From Agromyces sp. S2-1-8 (GTDB lineage Bacteria; Actinomycetota; Actinomycetes; Actinomycetales; Microbacteriaceae), in assembly GCF_021129215.1 (NCBI RefSeq), contig NZ_JAJOLP010000001.1:248001-312000 (forward strand): DNA of 64,000 nucleotides, read 5' to 3'. A program made the position numbers and the translations under genes. The notes below the pieces were generated by a model, which was not told the origin of the DNA, searched no databases, and saw only the letters and a program-made list of their open reading frames with translations. Positions 48,097 to 56,940 of this stretch are shown one piece after another (position 1 is the first letter of the stretch; every line of letters begins with the position of its first letter).

Positions 48097-48534
48097 TCAC
48101 GACCCCGGAACCGGAGCGACGGGTGCGTCCTTGCGCGCGGAACCCGCCTCGTCGCCGCCGTCGCCGCCCGCGATCTCCTGCACGTCGACGCCGACCTGCA
48201 CCGGTTGCTCCGCGATGGTCTCGATCGGGTCGGTGTCGAGATGCTCGGGAATCAGCAGAATGCCACCCGTGGTGTTCGCCGATCGCATGAGGTCCTCGAT
48301 CCACTTGCGACTCAGTTCAGGCGGCTCGGGCTCGTCGAACACGAATCGCAGCGGGATCGACGCGTGCAGCCACAGCGTGCTGCGACCCCGCGGCTGCTCG
48401 TCGGCATGCCGCCATGAGAGCGTGAAGCTCTCACCGCGGCGCAGCTTCGTGATGATCGCGACCTTCAGATGCGCGAGCGCGCGGTCTTCGATGCCGATCG
48501 GGGTACCCGAGTCGCCGTAGTAGAGAGTGCCCAC
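48097..48534 (-). CDS. Small conserved Microbacteriaceae protein, paralog 2 (DUF7882-like)
   Basis: The 145-residue product has LAHLKVAIITKLRRGESFTLSWRH, GRSTLWLHASIPLRFVF and LSRKWIEDLMRSANTTGGI, aligned with paralog 1 at 46765-47088, plus a 40-residue acidic tail absent there. The start is GTG 48534. It is divergent from the SDR gene. Function unknown. Confidence 0.75.
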   Translation of the reverse strand: MGTLYYGDSGTPIGIEDRALAHLKVAIITKLRRGESFTLSWRHADEQPRGRSTLWLHASIPLRFVFDEPEPPELSRKWIEDLMRSANTTGGILLIPEHLDTDPIETIAEQPVQVGVDVQEIAGGDGGDEAGSARKDAPVAPVPGS

Positions 48535-48684
48535 AGGATCACCGTATTCCTCTCCGCCGCACTGGGGGCCCGGAGTCGGGACGAGCGGCCTGCGCACATC
48601 CCACACGTGCGAAGCCCCGCATGTCAATCCCCTGCCGTCGCACCCGTCGCTCTGCCTACGGTTGCGTGGATCGAAGGAGGCGAG

Positions 48685-49566
48685 ATGTCTGACCAGCTCA
48701 TCGACCCGACGACGAAGCACACGACCGACCGGTTCCCGCGGCAGGAGCAGGAACCGCCCGGCCTCACCGGGGCGATGGCCCCGCTGCCCGACCACGGCGA
48801 GCAGAGCTACCGCGGGAGCGGCCGGCTCGAGGGCCGCCGCGCCCTCATCACGGGCGGCGACTCGGGCATCGGGCGCGCCGTCGCCATCGCCTTCGCCCGC
48901 GAGGGTGCGAGGGTCGCGATCGCCTACCTGCCCGAGGAGCAGGCCGACGCCGACGAGACGGGCGTCTGGATCTCGGACGCCGGCAGCGACCCACTGCTGC
49001 TGCCCGGCGATCTCCGCGACGAGGCGTACTGCGTGAAGCTCATCGAACAGGTCGAGCAGGCGTTCGGAGGGATCGACCTGCTCGTGCTCAACGCCGCGCA
49101 CCAGCGCGATCGCGGCGGCATCGAGGGGGTGCCGAGCGACGACTTCGAAGACGTGATGCGCGTGAACCTGTTCGCCCCCGTCTACCTCGCGCGCGCCGCG
49201 GTGCCGCGGATGGATCCGGGCTCGAGCATCATCACGACCGCCTCGATCCAGGCCTCCGATCCGTCGCCCGCGATCGTCGACTACGCGATGACGAAGGCGG
49301 CGCTCGTGGCGTTCACCTACGCCCTCGCGGAAGAACTCGGTCCACGAGGCATCCGGGTCAACGCCGTGGCGCCGGGACCGGTCTGGACCCCGCTCATCCC
49401 CGCGACGGGATGGCCCGACAAGCTTCCCGGCTTCGGCAAGAACACGCCCATCGGCCGGGCCGGCCAGCCGGCCGAGCTCGCCGGCGCCTACGTGTACCTC
49501 GCCTCCGACGAGGCGTCGTACACCTCGGGCGCGATCGTGCCGGTCACCGGCGGACGCCCGCTCTGA
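48685..49566 (+). CDS. SDR family oxidoreductase (YghA/GSP39-like)
   Basis: The 293-residue short-chain dehydrogenase has a 45-residue N-terminal lead (FPRQEQEPPGLTGAMAPLPDHGEQSYRGSGRLEGR), diagnostic of the YghA/general-stress-protein-39 group. The cofactor site is TGGDSGIGRAVA, and NAA, a catalytic Ser (TASIQAS) and YxxxK (YAMTKAAL) follow. It probably reduces aldehydes with NAD(P)H. AAGGAGGCGAG precedes ATG 48685. Confidence 0.93.
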   Translation: MSDQLIDPTTKHTTDRFPRQEQEPPGLTGAMAPLPDHGEQSYRGSGRLEGRRALITGGDSGIGRAVAIAFAREGARVAIAYLPEEQADADETGVWISDAGSDPLLLPGDLRDEAYCVKLIEQVEQAFGGIDLLVLNAAHQRDRGGIEGVPSDDFEDVMRVNLFAPVYLARAAVPRMDPGSSIITTASIQASDPSPAIVDYAMTKAALVAFTYALAEELGPRGIRVNAVAPGPVWTPLIPATGWPDKLPGFGKNTPIGRAGQPAELAGAYVYLASDEASYTSGAIVPVTGGRPL

Positions 49567-49591
49567 GCAGGCGGGGAGGAAGGAGAGGACG

Positions 49592-49858
49592 ATGCCCGGA
49601 CGCAGGAACTCATCGCTCAAGGATCCCGAGCTCTACGAGGAACTCCGCGAGGACGGCGCCTCGAAGGAGAAGGCCGCGCGCATCTCGAACGCGGCGGCCA
49701 AGCAGGGGCGCAGCGCGGTCGGCCGCAAGGGAGGCCAGCACGGCGACTACGAGGAGTGGACGGTCGACGAGCTGAAGCGCCGCGCGAAGGAACTCGGCCT
49801 GCACGGCTACAGCGACAAGCGCAAGTCCGAGCTCATCTCGGCCCTGCGCAACCACTGA
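49592..49858 (+). CDS. Rho N-terminal-domain small protein (DUF7218-like)
   Basis: The 88-residue basic protein opens MPGRRNSSLKDPELYEELREDGASKEKAARISNAAA and ends in a Rho_N/SAP-like helix pair (WTVDELKRRAKELGLHGYSDKRKSELISALRNH), a nucleic-acid-binding fold. AGGAAGGAGAGG precedes ATG 49592. It lies between the SDR and topoisomerase IB genes and may bind DNA (inference). Confidence 0.88.
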   Translation: MPGRRNSSLKDPELYEELREDGASKEKAARISNAAAKQGRSAVGRKGGQHGDYEEWTVDELKRRAKELGLHGYSDKRKSELISALRNH

Positions 49859-49882
49859 GCGCGCCGGCCTGGTGCGCCGGGG

Positions 49883-50863
49883 ATGCCGCGCCTCAAGCGG
49901 GTCGAGCCCTACGTCTCACCCGGGTACACCAGGGTGAGACGGGGGCGCGGCTTCAGCTACGTCCACACCGACGGCGGTGCCGCCGGACGCGCGGAGCGTG
50001 CGCGGATCGCCGACCTCGCCGTTCCGCCGGCATGGAACGAGGTGTGGATCGCCGACGCCGCGAACGCGCACATCCTCGCCGTCGGCGTCGACGCCGCGGG
50101 CCGCCGCCAGTACCTCTACCACCCGGCGTGGCGCGAGCGGCAGGACGCCGAGAAGTTCCAGCGCATGGCCGAGCTCGCGCGGGTGCTGCCGACGGCACGC
50201 CGCAGTGCGCGCGGCGACCTCGCGACCGAGGGGATGCCTCGTGCCCGCGTGCTCGCGGCCGCGTTCACGACGCTCGACCTGGGCGGGATCCGGATCGGCT
50301 CCGAGGAGTCGCTCGCGGGCTTCCGCAATCGCGGCCTCACGACGCTCCTCGTGCGCAACGCCGCCCTCGAGACGGCCGAGACCGTGCGCTTCCGGTTCCG
50401 CGCGAAGGGCGGCATCGCACAGGAGCTCCGGGTCGCCGACGCCGGGCTGGCCCGGTTCGTCGGCGAGGCCGGAGAGCGCTCGGCGGCGGCGCGGCTGTAC
50501 GCGTGGGCGGACGGCCGCACGATGCGCGCCGCCTCACCCTCCGACGTGAACGACGACATCCGCGCTCGCACCGGCGGCGAGTTCACGGCGAAGGACTTCC
50601 GCACGCTGCGCGGCACGCTCGTCGCCGCCGAGCACCTCGCCGCGCTCGGGCCCGCGACGAGCGCACGGGCACGGGCCGCCTCGGTGCGCGACGCGATCGA
50701 GGAGGCCTCGCGGGCGCTCGGCAACACGCCGGCCATCGCGCGTGCGAGCTACGTCGACCCGCGCATCGTCGAGGCGTACGAACGGGGCGCCGTCGTGGCA
50801 TCCGGTCGTGATCGCGAGCGCCGCCTGCTCGACCTGCTCGACGGCTCCGCGTTCGCCGGGTGA
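49883..50863 (+). CDS. DNA topoisomerase IB (bacterial, poxvirus-like)
   Basis: The 326-residue monomeric type IB topoisomerase relaxes supercoils through a 3'-phosphotyrosine. Catalytic residues are visible: Lys175 (RFRAKGG), Arg240 (AKDFRTLRGT) and nucleophile Tyr290 (ARASYVDPR). The N-terminal PPAWNEVWIADAANAHILAVGVDAAGRRQYLYHP is family-typical. It is convergent with ligD. Bacterial TopIB genes often lie near NHEJ genes. Confidence 0.95.
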   Translation: MPRLKRVEPYVSPGYTRVRRGRGFSYVHTDGGAAGRAERARIADLAVPPAWNEVWIADAANAHILAVGVDAAGRRQYLYHPAWRERQDAEKFQRMAELARVLPTARRSARGDLATEGMPRARVLAAAFTTLDLGGIRIGSEESLAGFRNRGLTTLLVRNAALETAETVRFRFRAKGGIAQELRVADAGLARFVGEAGERSAAARLYAWADGRTMRAASPSDVNDDIRARTGGEFTAKDFRTLRGTLVAAEHLAALGPATSARARAASVRDAIEEASRALGNTPAIARASYVDPRIVEAYERGAVVASGRDRERRLLDLLDGSAFAG

Positions 50864-50985
50864 GCTCGGCGCGCGCCGCGAGGTCGCCGCCCGCGACCGG
50901 CGCGAGTCGCCAGAAGGTGTCCTTCGCCGGCCGCGGAAGCGCAGTTTTCGGCGACTCGATCCCGTGTGTGAGGGTGGGCGCGGGC

Positions 50986-53475
50986 TCAGTCCTCGCGGCG
51001 CACGTCGGCGGGCGACTTGTCGGGGCGCAGGCCCCGCCAGCGCGGGTGGCGGGCGACGCCCGTGCCCGTCCACTCGCCGAACTCGATCTCGCCCACGAGC
51101 TCGGGGCGCACCCACACCGCGTCGCCGACGTCGGCGGCGGGCACCTCGATGAACGGCGAGCGCGGCTGCGCCAGCCCGTCGAGCCGCTCGAGCAGCCGGT
51201 CGAGCTCGCGCTCGCGGAACCCCGAGCCCACGCGCCCCGCGTACTCGAGGCCGTCGTCGCCCGGGATTCCGACGAGCAACGACCGGATGCGCCCCTGACG
51301 CGTGCCCACGCCGCGCCGATACCCGCCGATCACGACCTCCTGCGTGCGGGTGAGCTTGAGCTTCAGCCAGTCGTCGGTGCGCACGCCCGGGCGATACGGC
51401 GAGTCGGCCCGCTTCGCCATGATCCCCTCGAGCCCGAGCAGCTGGCTCTCCTCGAGCGCCTCCTCGGGCGAACCCTCGGCGGGGGCCGGCACCTCGACGG
51501 GGATGCCGCGGCGCGGGTGCACGAGCGCCTGGAGCCGCGCCCGGCGCTCGAGGTACGGTTCGTCGACGAGCGCCTCGCCTCCCGCTTCGAGCACGTCGAA
51601 CACCAGCAGTCGCACCGGCACGGATGCCGCGGCGGCGGCGATCTCGCGAGCCTTGGTGAGTCCCATCCGCTGCTGGAGCACGCCGAACGACGGACGACCG
51701 GCCTCGTCGAGCGCGACGATCTCGCCGTCGAGCAGGGCGTCGCCGTCGACGATCTCGGGCAGTCGGTGCAGTTCGGGATATCGGGCGGTCACGTCGACGC
51801 CGTTGCGGCTGTGCAGGCGCACTTCACCGTGTTCGACCCGGGCAAGGGCTCGGATGCCGTCCCATTTCCACTCGAGCACCCAATCGCCGCCGCGCAGCCT
51901 GCCGCGCGTGCCCGCGGTCGCGAGCATGGGCTTCTCCGCGACCCGGCCCGCCGGTGGTCGAGCGGCGAGCGACGAAGGAGCACGACCCGCCGGTTGCGCA
52001 GCGCCCGACGAAGGAGGGCGCGTATCGAAGCCAGGTGATCCGACCTCGGAACCGGTGGCCTCGATACGCCCCTCCGTCGCTGCTCGACCGACCGGGCCGC
52101 CCTGCTCCTTCATGCGGTGCAGCAGCCACGAGCTCTTCTCGCCGCGGCCGTCGGTGCGGATGAGCGCCAGCCGCACCCGCCCGAGCGGGCCTCCGGTGGT
52201 CCCCTCGAGGGTGAAGATCACCTCGTCGTCGCGCCATTTCTCGACGTCGTAGACCCCTGTGTCCCAGACCGTCATCGAGCCTGCGCCATACTCCCCCTTC
52301 GGGATCGAGCCCTGGAACGTCAGGTACTCGATCGGGTGGTCCTCGGTCTGCACGGCAAGGTGGTTCGTGCCCGAGCTCTCGGGCACCCCCTTCGGCACGG
52401 CCCAGCTCTTCAGCACGCCGTCGCGTTCGAGTCGGAGGTCGAAGTGCAGCCGCCTCGCGTGATGCTCCTGGATGACGAACCGCGCACCCTCGCCCGGTGG
52501 CCGAGCACCGGAGGCGGGCATGGGCTCGGGCGTTCGCCCCGCCCGGCGCATCGAACGGTACGTCGCGAGCGGGTCGGGCCCCGAGTCATCCCCCAGGTGC
52601 GACATGGGGTCGCCCTGCTCGGCGACCCGCTCGAGCACCTCGTGGGCCTCGAGGTGCCGCAGTCCCGGGTCGTCGAGCTCCTCCCACGTGCGCGGCACCG
52701 CGACGGTCGGCCGATGCCGGCCGCGCAGCGAATACGGTGCGATCGTCGTCTTCTTGCCGTTGTTCTGGCTCCAGTCGATGAGCACGCGCCCCGTGCGCAG
52801 CGACTTGCGCATGCTCGAGACCACGAGCTCGGGGTGGTCGGCCTCGAGCGCGCGGGCGAGCTCGTGCGCGACGGCCGACACCTGCTCGGAGGTCTGCCCG
52901 CCGTCGAGGGCCGCGTAGAGGTGGATGCCCTTGCTGCCGCTCGTCACCGGCATCGCGTCGAGCCCCATGCCGCCGATGAGCTCGCGCACGTGGCGGGCGA
53001 CCTCGGCGCACTCGGCGAGCCCCGTGCCGGGGCCCGGGTCGAGGTCGAACACCATGCGGTCGGGGTCGGCCGCCGAACCGTCCGCCGCGAAGCGCCACTG
53101 CGGCACGTGCAGCTCGAGGGCGGCCTGCTGGGCGAGCCACACGAGCGTGGCGCGGTCGCCCGCGATCGGGTACGTCTTCGGCCCGTCGGCGTGCTGGATG
53201 ACCCCCCGCCTGATCCACTCGGGGGCGTGCCCGGCGAGGTTCTTCTCGAAGAAGGGCGTCTCGGGGTCGTCCTCAGTGCCGACGCCGTGCACCCAGCGCT
53301 TGCGGGTGACCGGACGACCCGCGACGTGGGGCAGCATGAACGGGGCGATCTCGGCGTAGTACGAGATCACCTCGCCCTTGGTCATGCCCGTCTCGGGATA
53401 CATGACCTTGTCGAGGTTCGTCAGCCTGAGCCTCCGGCCGTCGACCTCGACGAGTTGCCGCTCCCCTTCGGCCAT
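50986..53475 (-). CDS. ligD: ATP-dependent DNA ligase D (polymerase, phosphoesterase, ligase)
   Basis: The 829-residue NHEJ enzyme is arranged as in mycobacterial LigD. The polymerase/primase domain is 1-285 (DLDPG at 144-148), the 3'-phosphoesterase is about 332-455 (HHARRLHFDLRLERDGVLKSWAVPKG), and the ligase is about 513-829 (nucleophile Lys537 in EWKWDG). A 50-residue linker (461-512, ATEGRIEATGSEVG ... LAARPPAG) is encoded by an inserted palindromic repeat. The ATG at 53475 has GAAGGGGAGC upstream. It is divergent from ku. Confidence 0.96.
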   Translation of the reverse strand: MAEGERQLVEVDGRRLRLTNLDKVMYPETGMTKGEVISYYAEIAPFMLPHVAGRPVTRKRWVHGVGTEDDPETPFFEKNLAGHAPEWIRRGVIQHADGPKTYPIAGDRATLVWLAQQAALELHVPQWRFAADGSAADPDRMVFDLDPGPGTGLAECAEVARHVRELIGGMGLDAMPVTSGSKGIHLYAALDGGQTSEQVSAVAHELARALEADHPELVVSSMRKSLRTGRVLIDWSQNNGKKTTIAPYSLRGRHRPTVAVPRTWEELDDPGLRHLEAHEVLERVAEQGDPMSHLGDDSGPDPLATYRSMRRAGRTPEPMPASGARPPGEGARFVIQEHHARRLHFDLRLERDGVLKSWAVPKGVPESSGTNHLAVQTEDHPIEYLTFQGSIPKGEYGAGSMTVWDTGVYDVEKWRDDEVIFTLEGTTGGPLGRVRLALIRTDGRGEKSSWLLHRMKEQGGPVGRAATEGRIEATGSEVGSPGFDTRPPSSGAAQPAGRAPSSLAARPPAGRVAEKPMLATAGTRGRLRGGDWVLEWKWDGIRALARVEHGEVRLHSRNGVDVTARYPELHRLPEIVDGDALLDGEIVALDEAGRPSFGVLQQRMGLTKAREIAAAAASVPVRLLVFDVLEAGGEALVDEPYLERRARLQALVHPRRGIPVEVPAPAEGSPEEALEESQLLGLEGIMAKRADSPYRPGVRTDDWLKLKLTRTQEVVIGGYRRGVGTRQGRIRSLLVGIPGDDGLEYAGRVGSGFRERELDRLLERLDGLAQPRSPFIEVPAADVGDAVWVRPELVGEIEFGEWTGTGVARHPRWRGLRPDKSPADVRRED
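51955..52093. repeat. REP-like palindromic element, copy C, inside ligD
   Basis: The left half (GGTCGAGC ... GCGAGCGACGAAGGAG ... CGTATCGAAGCC) and right half (GGCCTCGATACGCCCCTC ... GCTGCTCGACC) form a long imperfect inverted repeat of about 140 nt. The right half matches copy A at 1490-1525 closely. It is in frame and encodes a disordered linker between LigD domains. Confidence 0.8.
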
Positions 53476-53608
53476 GCCCCCATCCTGCCGGGTCGTGGCG
53501 CGAGCGTCATCTCCCCCGGCCGCGCGACACGGCACGACGTCAGCGGCGGGCGGGCGGGCAGAGCGCGGGGGTATCGCCCAGGCATCCCTCGGGTGTGTAC
53601 TGGTGGGT

Positions 53609-54544
53609 ATGCGAGCCGTCTGGAAGGGGGCGGTCACATTCGGCCTCGTCAATGTGCCCGTCAAGTTGTACAGCGCGACCGAAGACCACGACGTGTCCCT
53701 GCACCAGGTGCACGACGAGGACGGCGGGCGCATCAGGTACCAGCGCAAGTGCGAGGTGTGCGGCAAGGTCGTCGCCTACCAGAACATCGACAAGGCCTAC
53801 GACGACGGCGAGCGCACCGTCGTCATCACCGACGACGACCTGAAGTCGCTGCCCGCCGAGCGCAGCCGCGAGATCGAGGTCGTCGAGTTCGTGCCGAGCG
53901 AGCAGATCGACCCGCTCATGCTCGACAAGAGCTACTACCTCGAGCCCGACTCGGCGTCGAACAAGGCCTACGTGCTGCTGCGCGAGACGCTCGAGTCGAC
54001 CGACCGCACCGCGATCGTGCAGATGGCGCTGCGCCAGAAGACGCGCCTCGCCGCCCTGCGAGTTCGGGGCGACGTGCTCGTCGTGCAGACCCTGCTCTGG
54101 AGCGACGAGGTGCGCGCGGCCGAGTTCGCCTCCCTCGACGAGCCCGTGAAGATCTCGACCAAGGAGCTCGACCTCTCGAAGCAGCTCGTCGAGAGCCTCG
54201 TCTCCGACTTCGAGCCCGAGCAGTACGTCGACGAGTACCAGAAGGAGCTGCGCACCCTCATCGAGGCGAAGCTCGAGCAGGGCGAGGCGCTCGACACCGC
54301 CGCGACCTTCGGCGAGGAGCCCGAGGAGGGCGAAGGCGGCGAGGTCATCGACCTGATGGAGGCACTGCGTCGGTCGATCGCCGACAAGCGGGGCGGCGCG
54401 AGCGGCAAGGGCGGCGCGAGCGGCAAGGGCGGCGCGAAGTCGGGCGGCAAGAGCACGTCGAAGGCGGATGCCTCCGCGAAGCCGAAATCGTCCTCGAAGG
54501 CGAAGTCGGCGGCCGACAAGCCCAAGAAGACGAAGTCGGCCTGA
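53609..54544 (+). CDS. ku: Non-homologous end-joining protein Ku
   Basis: The 311-residue DNA-end-binding homodimer opens MRAVWKGAVTFGLVNVPVKLYSATEDHDVSLHQVHDEDGGRI and has the CEVCGKVV knuckle and KLYSATE bridge of bacterial Ku. Residues about 265-311 form a Lys/Ala/Ser-rich tail like the extended C-termini of actinobacterial Ku, which aid DNA binding. TGTACT lies 10 nt before ATG 53609, so the transcript is probably leaderless or nearly so. It recruits LigD, encoded divergently 133 nt away. Confidence 0.96.
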   Translation: MRAVWKGAVTFGLVNVPVKLYSATEDHDVSLHQVHDEDGGRIRYQRKCEVCGKVVAYQNIDKAYDDGERTVVITDDDLKSLPAERSREIEVVEFVPSEQIDPLMLDKSYYLEPDSASNKAYVLLRETLESTDRTAIVQMALRQKTRLAALRVRGDVLVVQTLLWSDEVRAAEFASLDEPVKISTKELDLSKQLVESLVSDFEPEQYVDEYQKELRTLIEAKLEQGEALDTAATFGEEPEEGEGGEVIDLMEALRRSIADKRGGASGKGGASGKGGAKSGGKSTSKADASAKPKSSSKAKSAADKPKKTKSA

Positions 54545-54618
54545 TCACCGGACGCACCGCACGGCACGGCACGGCACCGCCCCGCACGCGGCATCGGCAC
54601 CATGTCGGCAGACGAAAG

Positions 54619-54649
54619 CGCGCGGCACCCGATGGACGGGTGCCGCGCG
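54619..54649. terminator. Terminator between ku and the lipoprotein gene
   Basis: Perfect 13-base arms CGCGCGGCACCCG and CGGGTGCCGCGCG enclose ATGGA, between convergent genes. Confidence 0.8.
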
Positions 54650-54672
54650 TTCGCAGGAGTGCAGCGGAGGCG

Positions 54673-55113
54673 TTACTCGCCCTCGCACGCCTGGGTGACC
54701 GTGATGGACGCAGCCTGGATGTCGCCGGTGACGGCGGCCTGCGCGTCGGCGTCGGCCTCGAAGTTCTCGTCGGGCGCCGTCGGGAGCGTCTTCGCGTAGT
54801 CCTCTGCCGCGGTGACCTTCTCCTGGAGGGTTGCGATCGCTGCGGAGATGTCTTCGTCGTCGGCGTACTCGGTGGCGAGGTCGTCGAGACGCTGTTCGTA
54901 GCCGTCGAGCTTCTCGAGCACGGCCGCCTGCTCGGTGCCCGTGATGACGGCGTTCTGCGCGCCGTTCGAGATGTCGCGCACGGCGACGCGAACGGTCTCG
55001 CACTCGTCGGCGGCAGCGGTGCTGCCGCCGTCGTTGCCGCCGTTCGAGGCGCAACCGGTGAACAGGAGTGCACCGGCGAACAGGATCGCGGTGGTCTTCA
55101 TGATTTTCTGCAT
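54673..55113 (-). CDS. Lipoprotein of unknown function
   Basis: The 146-residue protein has a signal peptide and lipobox LFTGC (Cys21), a Gly/Ser/Ala linker, then a helical domain (ECETVRVAVRDISNGAQNAVITGTEQAAVLEKLDGYEQRLDDLA ... CEGE) with two Cys residues that may form a disulfide. ATG 55113 is used; the alternative Met5 at 55101 would also give a lipoprotein. Function unknown. Confidence 0.82.
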   Translation of the reverse strand: MQKIMKTTAILFAGALLFTGCASNGGNDGGSTAAADECETVRVAVRDISNGAQNAVITGTEQAAVLEKLDGYEQRLDDLATEYADDEDISAAIATLQEKVTAAEDYAKTLPTAPDENFEADADAQAAVTGDIQAASITVTQACEGE

Positions 55114-55235
55114 GGTGGCATGTCCCCCAAATCGAATGTGACGTCAGAAGTCTAGTGAGGTGCCACCGACATGGCAGCGCCATCGCCCGGCGCCACCCCG
55201 CCGGCACCGGGCGACGGCGCGGTCTTGCACCCCCG

Positions 55236-56774
55236 TCAGGCGCGCCCCGGCGGATCGTCGTCGTCGAGGATCGCCGGGATGCTGCCCGTCGGAATGATCT
55301 TCACCTCGCGGCCGTCGGCCGCGATGAGCTTGCCTCCCATGTAGTAGTCGCCGTCTTCGAGGGCGGTGAGCTCCTCCTCGCGCACCATGCGCGGCGGCGA
55401 TGCGACGAATACCGAGGAGTCCTTCGAGTTGCCCGCCTTGATGTGGTTGAAGAGGATGTTCAGGAGGATGGCCGAGACCGCGGCCGACGAGATGCCCGAG
55501 TGGAAGATCGGCGAGAACCAGCTCGGGAAGGCGTCGTAGAACGCCGGCGCCGCGATGGGCAGCATGCCGATGCCGATCGACGTCGCCACGATGATGAGGT
55601 TCATGTTGCCGCGGTAGTCGACCTTCGACAGCGTGCGGATGCCGCTCGCCGCGACGGTGCCGAAGAGCACGATGCCGGCGCCGCCGAGCACCGCGGGCGG
55701 GACTGCGGCCACGACGCGCCCGAGGATCGGCAGCAGGCCCAGCACGATCAGGATCGCGCCGCCCGCGCTCACCACGAAGCGGCTCTTGATGCCGGTGATC
55801 GCGACGAGGCCGACGTTCTGCGCGAACGCGCTCTGCGGGAACGAGTTGAACAGCGGCGAGATCATGCTCGAGAGCATGTCGGCGCGCAGTCCGTTGCCGA
55901 TGCGCTTCGCATCGACCTTGGTGCCCACGATCTCGCCCACCGCGAGGATGTCGGCGGTGGTCTCGGTGAGGATCACGAGCACGACGATGAGCATCGACAC
56001 GATCGCGGCGAGGTCGAAGACGGGCGGCCCGAAGGCGAACACCGTCGGGAACGCGAAGACCGGGCCGGTGCCGACGTTCGAGAAGTCGGCCATGCCGAGC
56101 GGGATCGCGGCGAGGGTGCCGACGACGATCGCGAGCAGCACCGAGAGGCGCGAGACCGCGGCGTTGCCGAGCTTCGAGAGCAGCAGCACGACGAGGAGGG
56201 TCAGCGCGGCGAGCCCGACGTTCGCCATGCTGCCGTAGTCCTCGGCTTCGCGGTTGCCGCCCATCGCCCAGTTGGCGGCGACGGGCAGCAGCGAGAGGCC
56301 GATCATCGTGATCACGGTGCCCGTCACGACGGGCGGGAAGAACCGGATGATCTTCGAGAAGATCGGCGTGATCAGGAACCCGATGGCCGCGGCGACGAGC
56401 ACCGCGCCGAAGACCGCCTGGATGCCGCTGCCGTTGACGATCGCGACCATGGTGGCGACGCTCGCGAACGAGACGCCCTGCACGAGCGGCAGCTGAGCCC
56501 CGAAGAACGGGATGCCGATGGTCTGGAGCAGGGTCGCGACGCCGCCCACGAAGAGGCAGGCGGCCACGAGGAGCCCGATGTCGCTCGCCGAGAGTCCGGC
56601 CGCCGAGCCCACGATGAGCGGCGGGGCGATGATGCCGCCGTACATCGTCAGCACGTGCTGGAGCCCGAAGGCGAATGAGGTGGCGAGCGGCAGCCGCTCG
56701 TCCTCGGGGCGTGGTGCGTCCGCGGTGCCGGCACCCTGCACCCGGGCCGCCCGCTTCGTGATCTTCATGCTCAT
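55236..56774 (-). CDS. NCS2 family uracil/xanthine permease
   Basis: The 512-residue nucleobase transporter has FAFGLQHVLTMYGGIIAPPLIVG, a TM3 motif near IPFFGAQLPLVQGVSFAS and the signature segment FAQNVGLVAITGIKSRFVVSAGG. The NVG-L-x-T-G and QxVG-type residues fit xanthine/urate carriers of the nucleobase-cation symporter-2 family. The start is uncertain: GTG 56783, ATG 56774 and ATG 56768 are in frame and none has a good ribosome site. The cytoplasmic tail is acidic. Confidence 0.9.
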   Translation of the reverse strand: MSMKITKRAARVQGAGTADAPRPEDERLPLATSFAFGLQHVLTMYGGIIAPPLIVGSAAGLSASDIGLLVAACLFVGGVATLLQTIGIPFFGAQLPLVQGVSFASVATMVAIVNGSGIQAVFGAVLVAAAIGFLITPIFSKIIRFFPPVVTGTVITMIGLSLLPVAANWAMGGNREAEDYGSMANVGLAALTLLVVLLLSKLGNAAVSRLSVLLAIVVGTLAAIPLGMADFSNVGTGPVFAFPTVFAFGPPVFDLAAIVSMLIVVLVILTETTADILAVGEIVGTKVDAKRIGNGLRADMLSSMISPLFNSFPQSAFAQNVGLVAITGIKSRFVVSAGGAILIVLGLLPILGRVVAAVPPAVLGGAGIVLFGTVAASGIRTLSKVDYRGNMNLIIVATSIGIGMLPIAAPAFYDAFPSWFSPIFHSGISSAAVSAILLNILFNHIKAGNSKDSSVFVASPPRMVREEELTALEDGDYYMGGKLIAADGREVKIIPTGSIPAILDDDDPPGRA

Positions 56775-56874
56775 GCGACGCACCGCGCCCCCGAGCCCAA
56801 GGAGAATGCTTCAAGCCTCACTGCTTGTCCTTCGTCCGTGGCCTCCGTCGTGTTTCCACAATACGGAAGTCATT

Positions 56875-56888
56875 TTCCACTGAGTGAA
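56875..56888. promoter_or_regulatory. Palindrome TTCCACTGAGTGAA upstream of the permease
   Basis: The 14-base near-palindrome lies about 100 nt upstream of the NCS2 permease start, in an AT-rich stretch (56858-56900). TTTC-x-CT-x-AG-x-GAAA-type sites are bound by several IclR-family regulators, so purine-responsive control is possible (speculative). Confidence 0.35.
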
Positions 56889-56940
56889 GATATTGAACGC
56901 CGCGTCAGATCATCTGTCAACCCCCTGCACGACGAACGGC

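Noticed and set aside
52117..55155. Plus-strand frame of 1012 codons antisense to ligD and through ku
   Set aside because: It has no motif, is extremely Arg/His-rich and overlaps two certain genes.
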